Origin: Rhizobium jaguaris
Lineage (GTDB): Bacteria > Pseudomonadota > Alphaproteobacteria > Rhizobiales > Rhizobiaceae
DNA length: 64,000 nt
NCBI RefSeq assembly: GCF_003627755.1
Contig: NZ_CP032695.1
Coordinates: forward strand, 1,178,001 to 1,242,000
Direction of reading: 5' to 3'
Part shown: positions 10,201 through 17,214 of the stretch, piece after piece
How positions within the stretch are numbered: the stretch's first letter is position 1
Layout: each line of letters begins with the position of its first letter
Notes under the pieces: generated by a model
The model's database searches: none
What the model saw: the letters and a program-made list of their open reading frames with translations, nothing else
Told to the model about the DNA's origin: nothing
Program-made: the position numbers and the translations under genes

Positions 10201-11178
10201 GGTGCAGCCTGGAGCGATCTGAGCCTGCAACTGCAGCCCCGCGTCAAAGGCGCGAGCTTTGCCCGCTGCGCCTTCATCAACGTGTGGTTCCACAATCATT
10301 GGGTCGGAAACCTGGAGGAAGGAATTGCACGAGCAGAGGCGGGCGCCGAAGCTGGCCTGGCGAGCGGCGAAATCGTCTATGGATGTTTCAATCTCACGAC
10401 CGTCGTCGTCCTGCTCGCCGCGGCCGGCCGTCCGATCGACGAGGTCATATCGACCGGTATCACGCTTCTCGCGCGGAACGGCGGTCGGGTGCGCAATTCC
10501 GCCTTCACGCTCCTGCTGGAACTGCAATCCGCCCGTGTGCTTGCCGGCAAGACCCGCGCGTTCGACCAGCTTTCCGATGCGACCGCGGACGAGGAAACTG
10601 AGTTCGCAACCATGCTCCAATCGCGGTTCAGCAATCAGGTTGCCGGCTATTATACGGCGAAACTGCGCTTGGCTGCGCTTGGCGGAGACTGGCGAAGTGC
10701 TCTTTCATGGGCAGAAAAGGCGCGCGCCCTGTTGCCGTTCTTCGCCGGACAACCTTCGGAAGTCGTGCTTGTGCATTATCACGGAGCTGCGGCGCTGGCG
10801 CTTGCCGCCTTCGGCTCTCCGGAGGACGCTCAGGCATTGCGCGCCGAGGGGTGGGACTGCGCGGACCAGATGCGCAATTGGGAAGCCTTGAACGAGGCCT
10901 GGCTCGGCCCCAGGGCGGATATTCTCGAGGGACTTCTCGAGGCGGGTTCCGGCCAAATCGCGGCGGCCCAGCGGCTTCTGAGCGCGGCGGCGGAACGCGC
11001 GGAAAATACGGGCCACTTGGAAGACCGCGCCTTCGCTCTGGAATGCCTGGCCAGGGTGCAGCTTACAGCCGGCGAAATCCCCCGCGCGCTCCCCGAGGCG
11101 TTGGCGGCATACCAGGCATGGGGCGCCGAAGGCAAGCGTGCACGCCTCGCAGACGAGTTCGGCGCAGCCTTGAAATAG
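7237..11178 (+). CDS. sAC-like tandem class III cyclase/AAA ATPase/TPR protein
   Basis: A 1313-residue multidomain protein with two class III nucleotide cyclase domains (C1 about residues 33-180, C2 about 250-435), an AAA-type ATPase (Walker A around Lys469, ESGMGKS; Walker B around Asp590-591, VTIDDAQW) and a long helical TPR-like tail. C1 keeps both metal-binding aspartates (Asp41 in LDVVGFT, Asp91 in FAGDG). C2 lacks them but carries the transition-state Asn/Arg motif YGEAVNLAARL. One pseudo-heterodimeric active site is therefore expected, as in eukaryotic soluble adenylyl cyclase. The residue at the sAC C1 Lys position, just before FAGD, is Met87, so ATP specificity is uncertain. ATG 7237 follows a strong purine run; a GTG at 7225 is the alternative. 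It is cytosolic by lack of membrane segments and converges on the KAS III-like gene with an 8-base gap. Confidence 0.88.
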   Translation: MSDRSLLEARLIESFAPPPLRLFGKEPSIPPDRRMALLWLDVVGFTRITTQFLAPGPAGIEDLANLLELHFAGLIDMIVAHGGEPLMFAGDGLLAGWPCAGSTPYEALLRAAACGHQILAASRGSLPSGEPIELHAVLAFGQCHTAEIGTGSLRLHVTVGNGLADLQEASTTRAKGQLLVSAAARSILGDAATVQSAGREATILTSLRGAPDPTPLAIPPLTAEARERLASLVPLPVARRLDGRLLGWTAELRRISVVFVALPRLDHASSDILSRLESIVAAIEPEVLEQDGFIQQLRVDERGANLVVVFGIPPVAHADDPVRAVRCAVDMRDALRGIGQPSSIGVATGTAFCGLIGNDVFRAWTTYGEAVNLAARLQGLQQGTIQCDEATVRGAQDVISFVPIGHSQVRGMDLNVPVWTPRRQDRAEFDELMYGRERELKRILSALEDAAQSGISRFVLVEAESGMGKSRLLAELHHRLATERSTTLGGVADRIEHRVPYRGWRGVLTQLLGLDAKQPESQRRAAALSALSPELAPRAALLNPVLQLDFPESAELEAMSAPQRVEARLDLLVSLLRRAASGGSLLVTIDDAQWLDDESWTLATKAVRAVRGLCLVMAMQPMEEDARIETLSDGGALRLKLDGLSDEEQDRLALTRLGAERISPDLANLLRARARGHPFFCLELARALHDEGLIEVVDGTCRIAQHLADDRLPLPDSIHAAVARRIDRLDLESQVTLKVASAAGLRFPTALVAAVHPAANAEQAVVGRHLAMHHRAGMLEPDHIDELDGYSFCHGIMRDVAYELMLYGQRKQLHRAIADWYEQNGALDISRIYALLAHHLEAAGEPVRATHYLRLEAERVFGLGFVRQSLSIGLHGAALLGSEVPDDGAGLQRAIGQEMEQIVALLGDRQPADLIDLPQLQDEHVASLVPLLLSIAPYAYQSQQPELFALLGTRCLRLTLAHGQAGFTPDVYAMYSVVHAAMTGDRRTGAAWSDLSLQLQPRVKGASFARCAFINVWFHNHWVGNLEEGIARAEAGAEAGLASGEIVYGCFNLTTVVVLLAAAGRPIDEVISTGITLLARNGGRVRNSAFTLLLELQSARVLAGKTRAFDQLSDATADEETEFATMLQSRFSNQVAGYYTAKLRLAALGGDWRSALSWAEKARALLPFFAGQPSEVVLVHYHGAAALALAAFGSPEDAQALRAEGWDCADQMRNWEALNEAWLGPRADILEGLLEAGSGQIAAAQRLLSAAAERAENTGHLEDRAFALECLARVQLTAGEIPRALPEALAAYQAWGAEGKRARLADEFGAALK

Positions 11179-11186
11179 TGTGTGGT

Positions 11187-12188
11187 TCACATCACCCGCC
11201 GCAACAGCACAGCGTGCGCATGCAAGTCGAGGCCGAGCGCCAGGAGCATGACATAGGGCGTGTCAATGTCCTCTTCGCGAGCAGCCAGCGTCACGGCAAT
11301 GCTGGCCACGGTCATGTTCCCGAAATCCTTGATGGTGCTGAGCGCCGGCTTGGTTTTTAGCGCGTCGGCCCAGGCGTCCAGCAGGAGTGTCGACGCCTGA
11401 TGGCCGATGAGGGTGATGTCACTGCCGGAAAGCCCCTGGCGCTGCAACAGCTCCTGTGCCGAAATCGCAGCGGTCTTGCCGCCGAAAGATTTGAAGTCGT
11501 TGTAGCCTTCCTGGGTCATGTGGAAATAGGGGCCGCTATATTCCTGGTTCTCCGGCTGCCCCTCCGCCTTGAGGGGATCACCGCTGACGTACATCGCACC
11601 ATAAAGATCAGATCTGACAAGAGCCTGCTGATCCTGAACGATCCAGCGCACACCGGCTGATGCAACGCCGAGCACTGCCGCCCCTGCGCCGTCTGCCGCG
11701 CTGACCGACGCGCCCTGGTTATAGTTGACGGCGCGCGTCCAGTCGCCGCCGGCGACCACGAGAACCCGCCGGACCCGCCCGACCCTGATCAGCGCATCGG
11801 CAATGACAAGCGACTCCGTGAAGTTGGAAAAGTCGTTTCCGAGGGGCAGCGGCATGGCCCGCTCCGGGAGACCAAGGCGCCCATGCAACGCTCCCAGATC
11901 ACTCGGCACGATATAGTGGCTGAGCGACGCGCAGCCCATCAGCAGATCGATATCGGCCGCCGTCACGCCCGCATCGATCATCGCCTTCTCGGCCGCGGCC
12001 ACCATGATTGAGACCAGCGACTCGTCGGGTCCCAATACATGCCGTCGTTCGAATCCTTGGAACAGCGCCAAGATCTCTTTTTGCGAGCTGTTCTTTTTCA
12101 GCGCATCGAAGATGGGATCATCGTTAAGCCGGACCAGGGCTGGTACCTGATAGCCGAGCCCGATGACGCCGATATTGTTCTCAACCAT
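11187..12188 (-). CDS. KAS III (FabH)-like thiolase-fold protein lacking catalytic Cys
   Basis: A 333-residue protein with the thiolase fold of 3-oxoacyl-ACP synthase III. The N-terminus (IGVIGLGYQVP), the segment Glu-Arg-Arg-His...Pro-Asp-Glu-Ser near residues 47-57, His263 (IGHQAS) and Asn291 (FGNMTVAS) align by eye with FabH. The catalytic Cys region (FabH Ala-Ala-Ala-Cys-Ala-Gly-Phe) reads GNDFSNF here, putting Phe120 at the Cys position. His and Asn are kept and Cys is lost, as in PqsB, the inactive partner in PqsBC. It is the last gene of a three-gene operon and overlaps the amine oxidase gene by 8 bases. I infer a biosynthetic role; product unknown. The start at 12188 removes an implausible 8-residue extension. 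Confidence 0.75.
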   Translation of the reverse strand: MVENNIGVIGLGYQVPALVRLNDDPIFDALKKNSSQKEILALFQGFERRHVLGPDESLVSIMVAAAEKAMIDAGVTAADIDLLMGCASLSHYIVPSDLGALHGRLGLPERAMPLPLGNDFSNFTESLVIADALIRVGRVRRVLVVAGGDWTRAVNYNQGASVSAADGAGAAVLGVASAGVRWIVQDQQALVRSDLYGAMYVSGDPLKAEGQPENQEYSGPYFHMTQEGYNDFKSFGGKTAAISAQELLQRQGLSGSDITLIGHQASTLLLDAWADALKTKPALSTIKDFGNMTVASIAVTLAAREEDIDTPYVMLLALGLDLHAHAVLLRRVM

Positions 12189-13875
12189 CCTGCCACTCGC
12201 CTTTCGGCACACCGAGCCGCTGCTGCAGGACGATCTCGGCCGTCTGCAGGGCCCCTTCTGCCCATGTTTGATTGGTTGAATATGCCTCCCCGCAGATGTA
12301 GCAGGGGAAATCGTCGACCGGCTGAGTCATGCGTGTGAGCATGACATCCGAACGGACGTTGACGTTCCAAAGATGGACTCCACCGCCGAAGGGATCGCGC
12401 GACCAGTCCATATAGGCGGCATCAATGGGTTCCGGCGCGCTGTCCTTGCCGTGCATCTGCATGAGCTCGCGATGGAGCTCGTTCACCATCTGCTTGGTGG
12501 CCGGATGCTGTGTCCAATTCTCCATGAGCCGTTTGGCGAAGGGATCGGCCGATTCCGCCGTCATTTCAACCGCCTTTGGCTCGAACATCGGCCAATGGTG
12601 GCCTGGACTTCTCAAGCTCAGCGGCAGGCCGGCCTTGTGGACTTCCGCCCGCTTGTCCAGCCCTTCCCAGAAACCGACGTTCAGGAGATCATCGTACACC
12701 ATGACGAGGCCGGGTGCGTCGCGCTTCGGAATGGTCGTCCCCTGCTGTCCGGCGGGCCAGTAGTAGCACTGCCGGATGGGCATGTCGGTAAGAGAACGGC
12801 CGGAACTGACCCCCGAATCCTGCCACCAGCAGTTTGGATAGAGCAGGAAGCACTTGAACAGCGGGATCGGAGCAACGGATGCGAGGTCCTGCCGGAATTG
12901 GGTATTCGCCGGGCCTAGGACCTCGCCTTCCGGATCCAGCAGTTCGATGGAGCGGCGCGGCATGGCGAGCACGATGGCGCGCGCCGTCTTTGTCGTACCA
13001 TCCTGAAATCGTAGCGTGATGCCCTGAGAGCCGTCGTCGAGCGTGGTGCCGGCGAAACCGGCAAGCCATTGTTGAAATTGGATCTCGCCACCGGCGGCCT
13101 GGAAGCGGCTCTGAAGCTCCCATGGCACCGTCTCGTAGCCGCCGTTGACCATGCGGTAGCTGACATTGGGGGTGAAATCGAAATACTCGGCGGTCAAGTC
13201 GAGCGCGTTGGTATTTCCACCGAGGCAGTCGTATCCGACAGTCGCGCGGGCGGCCGCATATCCGTCCGCACTCATGCCCTTGGCAAGCAGGTTCCACAGG
13301 CCATGCTGCCACAACGGCAATCCATCGACCGTAACGGTCTCAAGATATTGGCGCAGTGTTCCGGCATTGAGATGCGCCATGAGGTCAGGCATCAGGCGCG
13401 TCAGAACGCGCCCGATCAGCCCTGCGGGACTTCCCCCCTTTCCCGCGGCCAGCCATGCCGCTTCCGCCGGATCGAGCCAGTAGGGCAGGGCTGCCGCATT
13501 GCCGAGGTCGCTGGTGCGCAGAAGCTTCCCGCGCAGGAAGGCAATATTACCAGGAAGATCGACAACCTGCTCATGCCATGGCAGTTTCAACACGCACTCG
13601 ACAAGGCTTGTGACGAGGGTCTGCGCCGGGGCGACATAGCGCATGCCGCCGACCTCCGCGGTCGTGTCCGGCATATGCGGCGAACGAGCCGAAAGCAGCC
13701 GCCCGCCAATGCGCTCGCTTCCTTCAAAGAGAGTGACCTTGAGTTTTCCGCGAGCAGCTTCCCAACCTGCAAGCTTGGAGCCGGTCAGCCGCGATGTCAG
13801 CAGCCGCCAGCCCGTGTAGATGCCGCTCATCCCACCGCCCACGATGGCAACGTCGACGTCCGGCAATGTGTCCAT
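12181..13875 (-). CDS. Flavin-containing amine oxidase
   Basis: A 564-residue FAD enzyme of the monoamine oxidase/L-amino-acid oxidase superfamily. The dinucleotide-binding motif GGGMSGIYTGWRL lies at residues 12-24, followed by the second FAD motif ERIGGRLLS near 53-61. The C-terminal FAD-contact region is GEAYSTNQTWAEGALQTAE. It should oxidise an amine or amino acid to the imine with O2. The start at 13875 follows GGGAGGGGGA; a 45-codon upstream extension would run into the preceding gene. It sits 14 bases after the ThDP enzyme and overlaps the KAS III-like gene, so all three are probably co-translated. The substrate is unknown, and no signal peptide is seen. Confidence 0.82.
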   Translation of the reverse strand: MDTLPDVDVAIVGGGMSGIYTGWRLLTSRLTGSKLAGWEAARGKLKVTLFEGSERIGGRLLSARSPHMPDTTAEVGGMRYVAPAQTLVTSLVECVLKLPWHEQVVDLPGNIAFLRGKLLRTSDLGNAAALPYWLDPAEAAWLAAGKGGSPAGLIGRVLTRLMPDLMAHLNAGTLRQYLETVTVDGLPLWQHGLWNLLAKGMSADGYAAARATVGYDCLGGNTNALDLTAEYFDFTPNVSYRMVNGGYETVPWELQSRFQAAGGEIQFQQWLAGFAGTTLDDGSQGITLRFQDGTTKTARAIVLAMPRRSIELLDPEGEVLGPANTQFRQDLASVAPIPLFKCFLLYPNCWWQDSGVSSGRSLTDMPIRQCYYWPAGQQGTTIPKRDAPGLVMVYDDLLNVGFWEGLDKRAEVHKAGLPLSLRSPGHHWPMFEPKAVEMTAESADPFAKRLMENWTQHPATKQMVNELHRELMQMHGKDSAPEPIDAAYMDWSRDPFGGGVHLWNVNVRSDVMLTRMTQPVDDFPCYICGEAYSTNQTWAEGALQTAEIVLQQRLGVPKGEWQDG

Positions 13876-13889
13876 GAGTTCCCCCTCCC

Positions 13890-15689
13890 TCAGTCGACCT
13901 TCTGTTGCCAATAAGGCGGGCTCCAATATGGAGGCGCAGCCTTCGGGTCGATATGCGCTAAGATCACCTGCGGCCGTCCGCTTTGGGCGCCATCCACGAT
14001 CTTCTGCCATGCATCCCGAAGGTCGGCGGGCTTACCCACATCGATCGCATCGGCGCCGAGCCCCTCCGCCACCTTTATGAGGTCGGTCGCTCCAAGGCTG
14101 TAGGCCTCGTTGAAGCTGCCGTCCTTCGAGAACATCATCTCCATTCCCTGTGCCACCATTTTCAGATCGTCGTCCTTCAAAACGACCCAGATGGCGCCCA
14201 CCTTGTGCGCGGCGGCGGTGGAGACCTCGCCGAGCTGCATCAGGAACGCTCCGTCCCCAACCAGCGCGACGGCAAGGCGATCGGGCCGTCCCATCCTGGC
14301 ACCAATCACACCGCAGACGCCAAAGCCCATCGGCCCCATCGCCAGCGCGCTGTGGAATTCCTGACCGCGGTCGACGATAAGGGAGTGCAGTCCCCAGCCG
14401 ACGCAATTACCGCAATCGATGAAGATGAAGGCATCATCCGGCAGCAATTCGTTGAGCGTCCGGCAAAGGGCGGCGGGCTGCAGCGGCGCGTTCTCCGAGT
14501 TGTAGCTCTCTGGCGACGAAAATGGCGAATGGTCCTTCTTGATTTCGGCGATCTCGGCCGCTCGCGCCGCAACGACCGCGGGGTCCGCCGGCCACGCCGG
14601 CGCCTGATCCCAGAGGGCTCGGATGAAGGCACCAGCCTCCGCGACGATCCCGTCGGTGACGGGGAAGCCGCGTCCGATCATCGACTGGTCGATATCGATC
14701 TGGATGAACGGACCTTTCGGCACCAGCATCGGGTTCCAGCGATAAGTCGCAAGCTCGCCGAGCGACGAGCCTACGACGAGCAGCGCATCATGAGCGGCAG
14801 CAGCGCCCTGGCCGATCATCCAATACTGTGGCCATTGGCATCCGGCAAATCCATAGGCGCGAAACGACAGATCATGCGTCTCGGGAAAAATGCCCTTTCC
14901 GTCCGATGTCGTCATGACCGGAACTTGCCACCACTCCGCCAGACACCGAAGCGCATCGGCGGTTTGGGAATCCCGCACCGCCTCACGGCAGCCGTTGCCG
15001 AGCAGGATCAGAGGCCGTTTCGCCGTCGACAGCACCTCCAGTACCCGTCGGACGCTTTCCGCCGGCGCGCCCCTCGGCAGTGTGCGATAGTTCGAGGGGT
15101 GAGCGGGCGGTCGCGGCGCAACTATTTGATAGGGGTCCTCGTCATCGATATTTGCCGAAGCGACGTTGTCGGAAATTCCGAGACGTACAGCGCGCCGCGG
15201 AATAGAAAGCATGTCGCGCAGCGCCTGTTCGATAACGATTGGTGCGCCGGCCGCCGCTGCGATATCAGCGCTGTAACGCGTACCCGCGGCGTAGATATCA
15301 CGAATATTGAGCCCGCAATCGGTGCCCTCCTGAAGGTAGCCGCGGCCAAGAAAATTTTGCGGCACCTCGCCGGTGAGTGTGATGACGGCAGAACCGCCGA
15401 AATACGCGTTCATCGTGCCGGTCAGCGCATTGGTGGCGCCGGGGCCGCTGGTGACCAGCACCACGCCGGGCTTGCCGGTCGCACGAAAGTAGCCGTCGGC
15501 CATATAGGCAGCGGCAGACTCCTGCCGGCACACGACGTAGGTGAATTCGGGGCGCTGCTTGACCCTATCCAGCAAATGCGCGATGCCGGCGCCCGGAACG
15601 CCGAACATCAGGGTCGCGCGTTCGAGAACCAGATAGTCGAGAAGCTGGTCGGCAACAGTGCCGCCTTGCGAAGACGTAGATGCAGTCAT
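13890..15689 (-). CDS. Thiamine diphosphate-dependent acetolactate-synthase-like enzyme
   Basis: A 599-residue ThDP enzyme of the acetohydroxyacid synthase/benzaldehyde lyase/IolD superfamily. The N-terminal PYR domain has the catalytic glutamate (Glu57 in CRQESAAAY), a central domain follows, and the C-terminal PP domain has the GDG motif at about 478-506 with DDD in place of the usual final Asn-Asn. It is expected to form or cleave C-C bonds next to a carbonyl (acyloin or 2-hydroxyketone chemistry). The start is ATG 15689, 9 bases after GGAG; ATG 15695 is too close to it. First gene of an operon with the amine oxidase and the KAS III-like protein. There is no neighbouring small subunit or branched-chain gene, so a role in valine/isoleucine synthesis is unlikely. 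Confidence 0.82.
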   Translation of the reverse strand: MTASTSSQGGTVADQLLDYLVLERATLMFGVPGAGIAHLLDRVKQRPEFTYVVCRQESAAAYMADGYFRATGKPGVVLVTSGPGATNALTGTMNAYFGGSAVITLTGEVPQNFLGRGYLQEGTDCGLNIRDIYAAGTRYSADIAAAAGAPIVIEQALRDMLSIPRRAVRLGISDNVASANIDDEDPYQIVAPRPPAHPSNYRTLPRGAPAESVRRVLEVLSTAKRPLILLGNGCREAVRDSQTADALRCLAEWWQVPVMTTSDGKGIFPETHDLSFRAYGFAGCQWPQYWMIGQGAAAAHDALLVVGSSLGELATYRWNPMLVPKGPFIQIDIDQSMIGRGFPVTDGIVAEAGAFIRALWDQAPAWPADPAVVAARAAEIAEIKKDHSPFSSPESYNSENAPLQPAALCRTLNELLPDDAFIFIDCGNCVGWGLHSLIVDRGQEFHSALAMGPMGFGVCGVIGARMGRPDRLAVALVGDGAFLMQLGEVSTAAAHKVGAIWVVLKDDDLKMVAQGMEMMFSKDGSFNEAYSLGATDLIKVAEGLGADAIDVGKPADLRDAWQKIVDGAQSGRPQVILAHIDPKAAPPYWSPPYWQQKVD

Positions 15690-16022
15690 CGTCATGAACT
15701 CCGCTTCATCGTGAGATAATGGCAGAAGAGCTATCAATGCGATTTCAGGTGACTGTATTGCGGATGCGGATGCTACAACCAGACAGGTAATTCATCGTGC
15801 CTGAGGTCCGTCTATATGTCGAGTAGCTAAAATAGACAGGGATATGGAAACAACTCGGCTTTGGCTTTTTCAGCCATCCGCCAGTAGCCCTTGAAGACGT
15901 TCGGCCCCTATCGCTTCGCGCGGAGATCCTTTGCACTTCGGCGCACATGCTGTGCGGCAATCAACAGTCCGACTATAAGTTCCGTCCAATCGCCGTCGGC
16001 CGACGCCTTGCCCAATGGAAGG
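15690..16022. other. Intergenic region upstream of ThDP operon
   Basis: About 330 bases between the LacI gene's 3' end and the ThDP operon start. It should hold the promoter of the minus-strand operon. A short inverted repeat GTCTAT...ATAGAC (15810-15837) is visible. Nothing else is recognisable. Confidence 0.4.
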
Positions 16023-17018
16023 TCAGGTAGGCGGGCCACCGCAGGATTGGCGTACAACCAGTCGGCATGGCAATCGCGTAATTCCCGTGGGAACGGTTTC
16101 ACCTTGCGTCAGGCCGAGGATAGCAAGGCCCGCACGGTGACCGATCTCTTTCAATTCCATATCCACCGTGGTCAGAGGCGGTCTGGTCTGTCGGGAGATC
16201 ACCTCCCAATTATCGAAGCCGACGACTGCGATATCTCGGGGGACGGCAAGATCCTTGTCGCGCAGTGCGTCGATCACGCCGCGAGCGATTTCGTCGTTTC
16301 CGCAGAATATGGCATCGGGTCTTTTGCCATGGCGTGAGAATATCTGTTCGATGGCCTCGTGACCCCATTCTTCCGACCAGTCGCCGTACAGAACTTCGGC
16401 ATTGGAGTTCACGCATTCACGATAGGCTTTTGCGCGAACGCGCACGGCGAGGTAATCCTCCGGACCCGTTATGTGCAGTATGTGCGAACGGCCCAAGGCC
16501 TGTAGATGCTCGACGGCAAGGCGAGCGCCCTGGGCGTCGTCTGGAAAGAAGCTGATGCGGTCCGCCGGCCCCTCGGCGAAGGCGTAGACAACAGGTATCG
16601 ACAGCTTTGCAAGCTCTGGCGGCGGCTTCAGATCAAGGCGCGTTGCTGTAAAGATGATGCCATCCACTTGCCGATCCAACAGCGTTTCCAAATGCAGACG
16701 GGCCAGGCGTGGGTCATTGTTGGTAGCGCACAGAAAGACCGACAAGCCGTGATCGACAAGCACCTCCGAAACGCCTGCGGCCATCGGGAGCGTCAACCTG
16801 CCGTAGGTATCGTTCGTCAGCATGCCAATTGCATGGCTGCGTTTGGTCAACAGGCCACGAGCAAGCGCATTCGGCCTGAAGCCGATCTCTTCGGCTACAC
16901 GTTTAACGCGTTCTATCGTTTCTGCATTTGTGCGCCCGGTTCCGTTCAAGGCGTTCGAGGCGGTCGAAATGCTGACGCCCGCAGCTTTTGCAACATCTCG
17001 AATAGTCTGTCGACGCAT
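16023..17018 (-). CDS. LacI-family transcriptional repressor
   Basis: A 331-residue LacI-type regulator. The N-terminal helix-turn-helix and hinge are clear (TIRDVAKAAGVSISTASNAL at residues 5-24, then a hinge Pro-Asn-Ala-Leu-Ala-Arg-Gly-Leu at about 52-59), followed by a type I periplasmic-binding-protein sugar domain. Start 17018 follows GAGAAAG; a 41-residue extension upstream has no domain and covers the operator region. It is divergent from the sugar ABC operon at 17215, with two mirror-image TAAAACCTTTTA-type sites between them. It most likely represses that operon until an inducing sugar (probably L-arabinose-derived) binds. Confidence 0.9.
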   Translation of the reverse strand: MRRQTIRDVAKAAGVSISTASNALNGTGRTNAETIERVKRVAEEIGFRPNALARGLLTKRSHAIGMLTNDTYGRLTLPMAAGVSEVLVDHGLSVFLCATNNDPRLARLHLETLLDRQVDGIIFTATRLDLKPPPELAKLSIPVVYAFAEGPADRISFFPDDAQGARLAVEHLQALGRSHILHITGPEDYLAVRVRAKAYRECVNSNAEVLYGDWSEEWGHEAIEQIFSRHGKRPDAIFCGNDEIARGVIDALRDKDLAVPRDIAVVGFDNWEVISRQTRPPLTTVDMELKEIGHRAGLAILGLTQGETVPTGITRLPCRLVVRQSCGGPPT

Positions 17019-17056
17019 GTCTTTCTCAACCCAAATCACTTCACTTAAGATCCATG

Positions 17057-17103
17057 GATAAAACCTTTTAGCAGAAATAATCCTGATGTTAAAAGGTTTT
17101 ATC
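17057..17103. promoter_or_regulatory. Paired operator-like inverted repeat in lacI-ABC intergenic region
   Basis: GATAAAACCTTTTA (17057-17070) and its exact reverse complement TAAAAGGTTTTATC (17090-17103) flank a 19-base spacer. Centre-to-centre distance is 33 bp, about three helical turns. Each arm is itself a near-palindrome of LacI-operator type (AAAA-CC-TTTT). The pair probably binds the adjacent LacI repressor, possibly as two dimers on one DNA face. Confidence 0.6.
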
Positions 17104-17134
17104 AGATTTCCTCCGAAAACCTGCATACAGGCTG

Positions 17135-17156
17135 TCGACATTGAAAAAAATGTCGA
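17135..17156 (+). repeat. Inverted repeat upstream of binding-protein gene
   Basis: TCGACATT and AATGTCGA form a perfect 8-bp inverted repeat with a 6-base A-rich loop, 59 bases before the sugar-binding protein start. It could be an mRNA leader hairpin or a second protein site. Confidence 0.4.
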
Positions 17157-17214
17157 TTAACGTTTCGATCACGCCATCTGGAGGCTGTTGGCGAAAAGGA
17201 AAAGGGGAACTTCC

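Noticed and set aside
13983..15719. Long plus-strand frame opposite the ThDP gene (578 codons)
   Set aside because: It is the antisense shadow of a gene with intact ThDP motifs; the peptide is rich in Arg/His/Gly and resembles no family.
15810..15837. GTCTAT/ATAGAC inverted repeat before the ThDP operon
   Set aside because: Only 6-bp arms in AT-rich sequence; too weak to call an operator.
17050..17059. ATCCATGGAT palindrome
   Set aside because: Short self-complementary word likely by chance; the longer operator pair beside it is the stronger signal.
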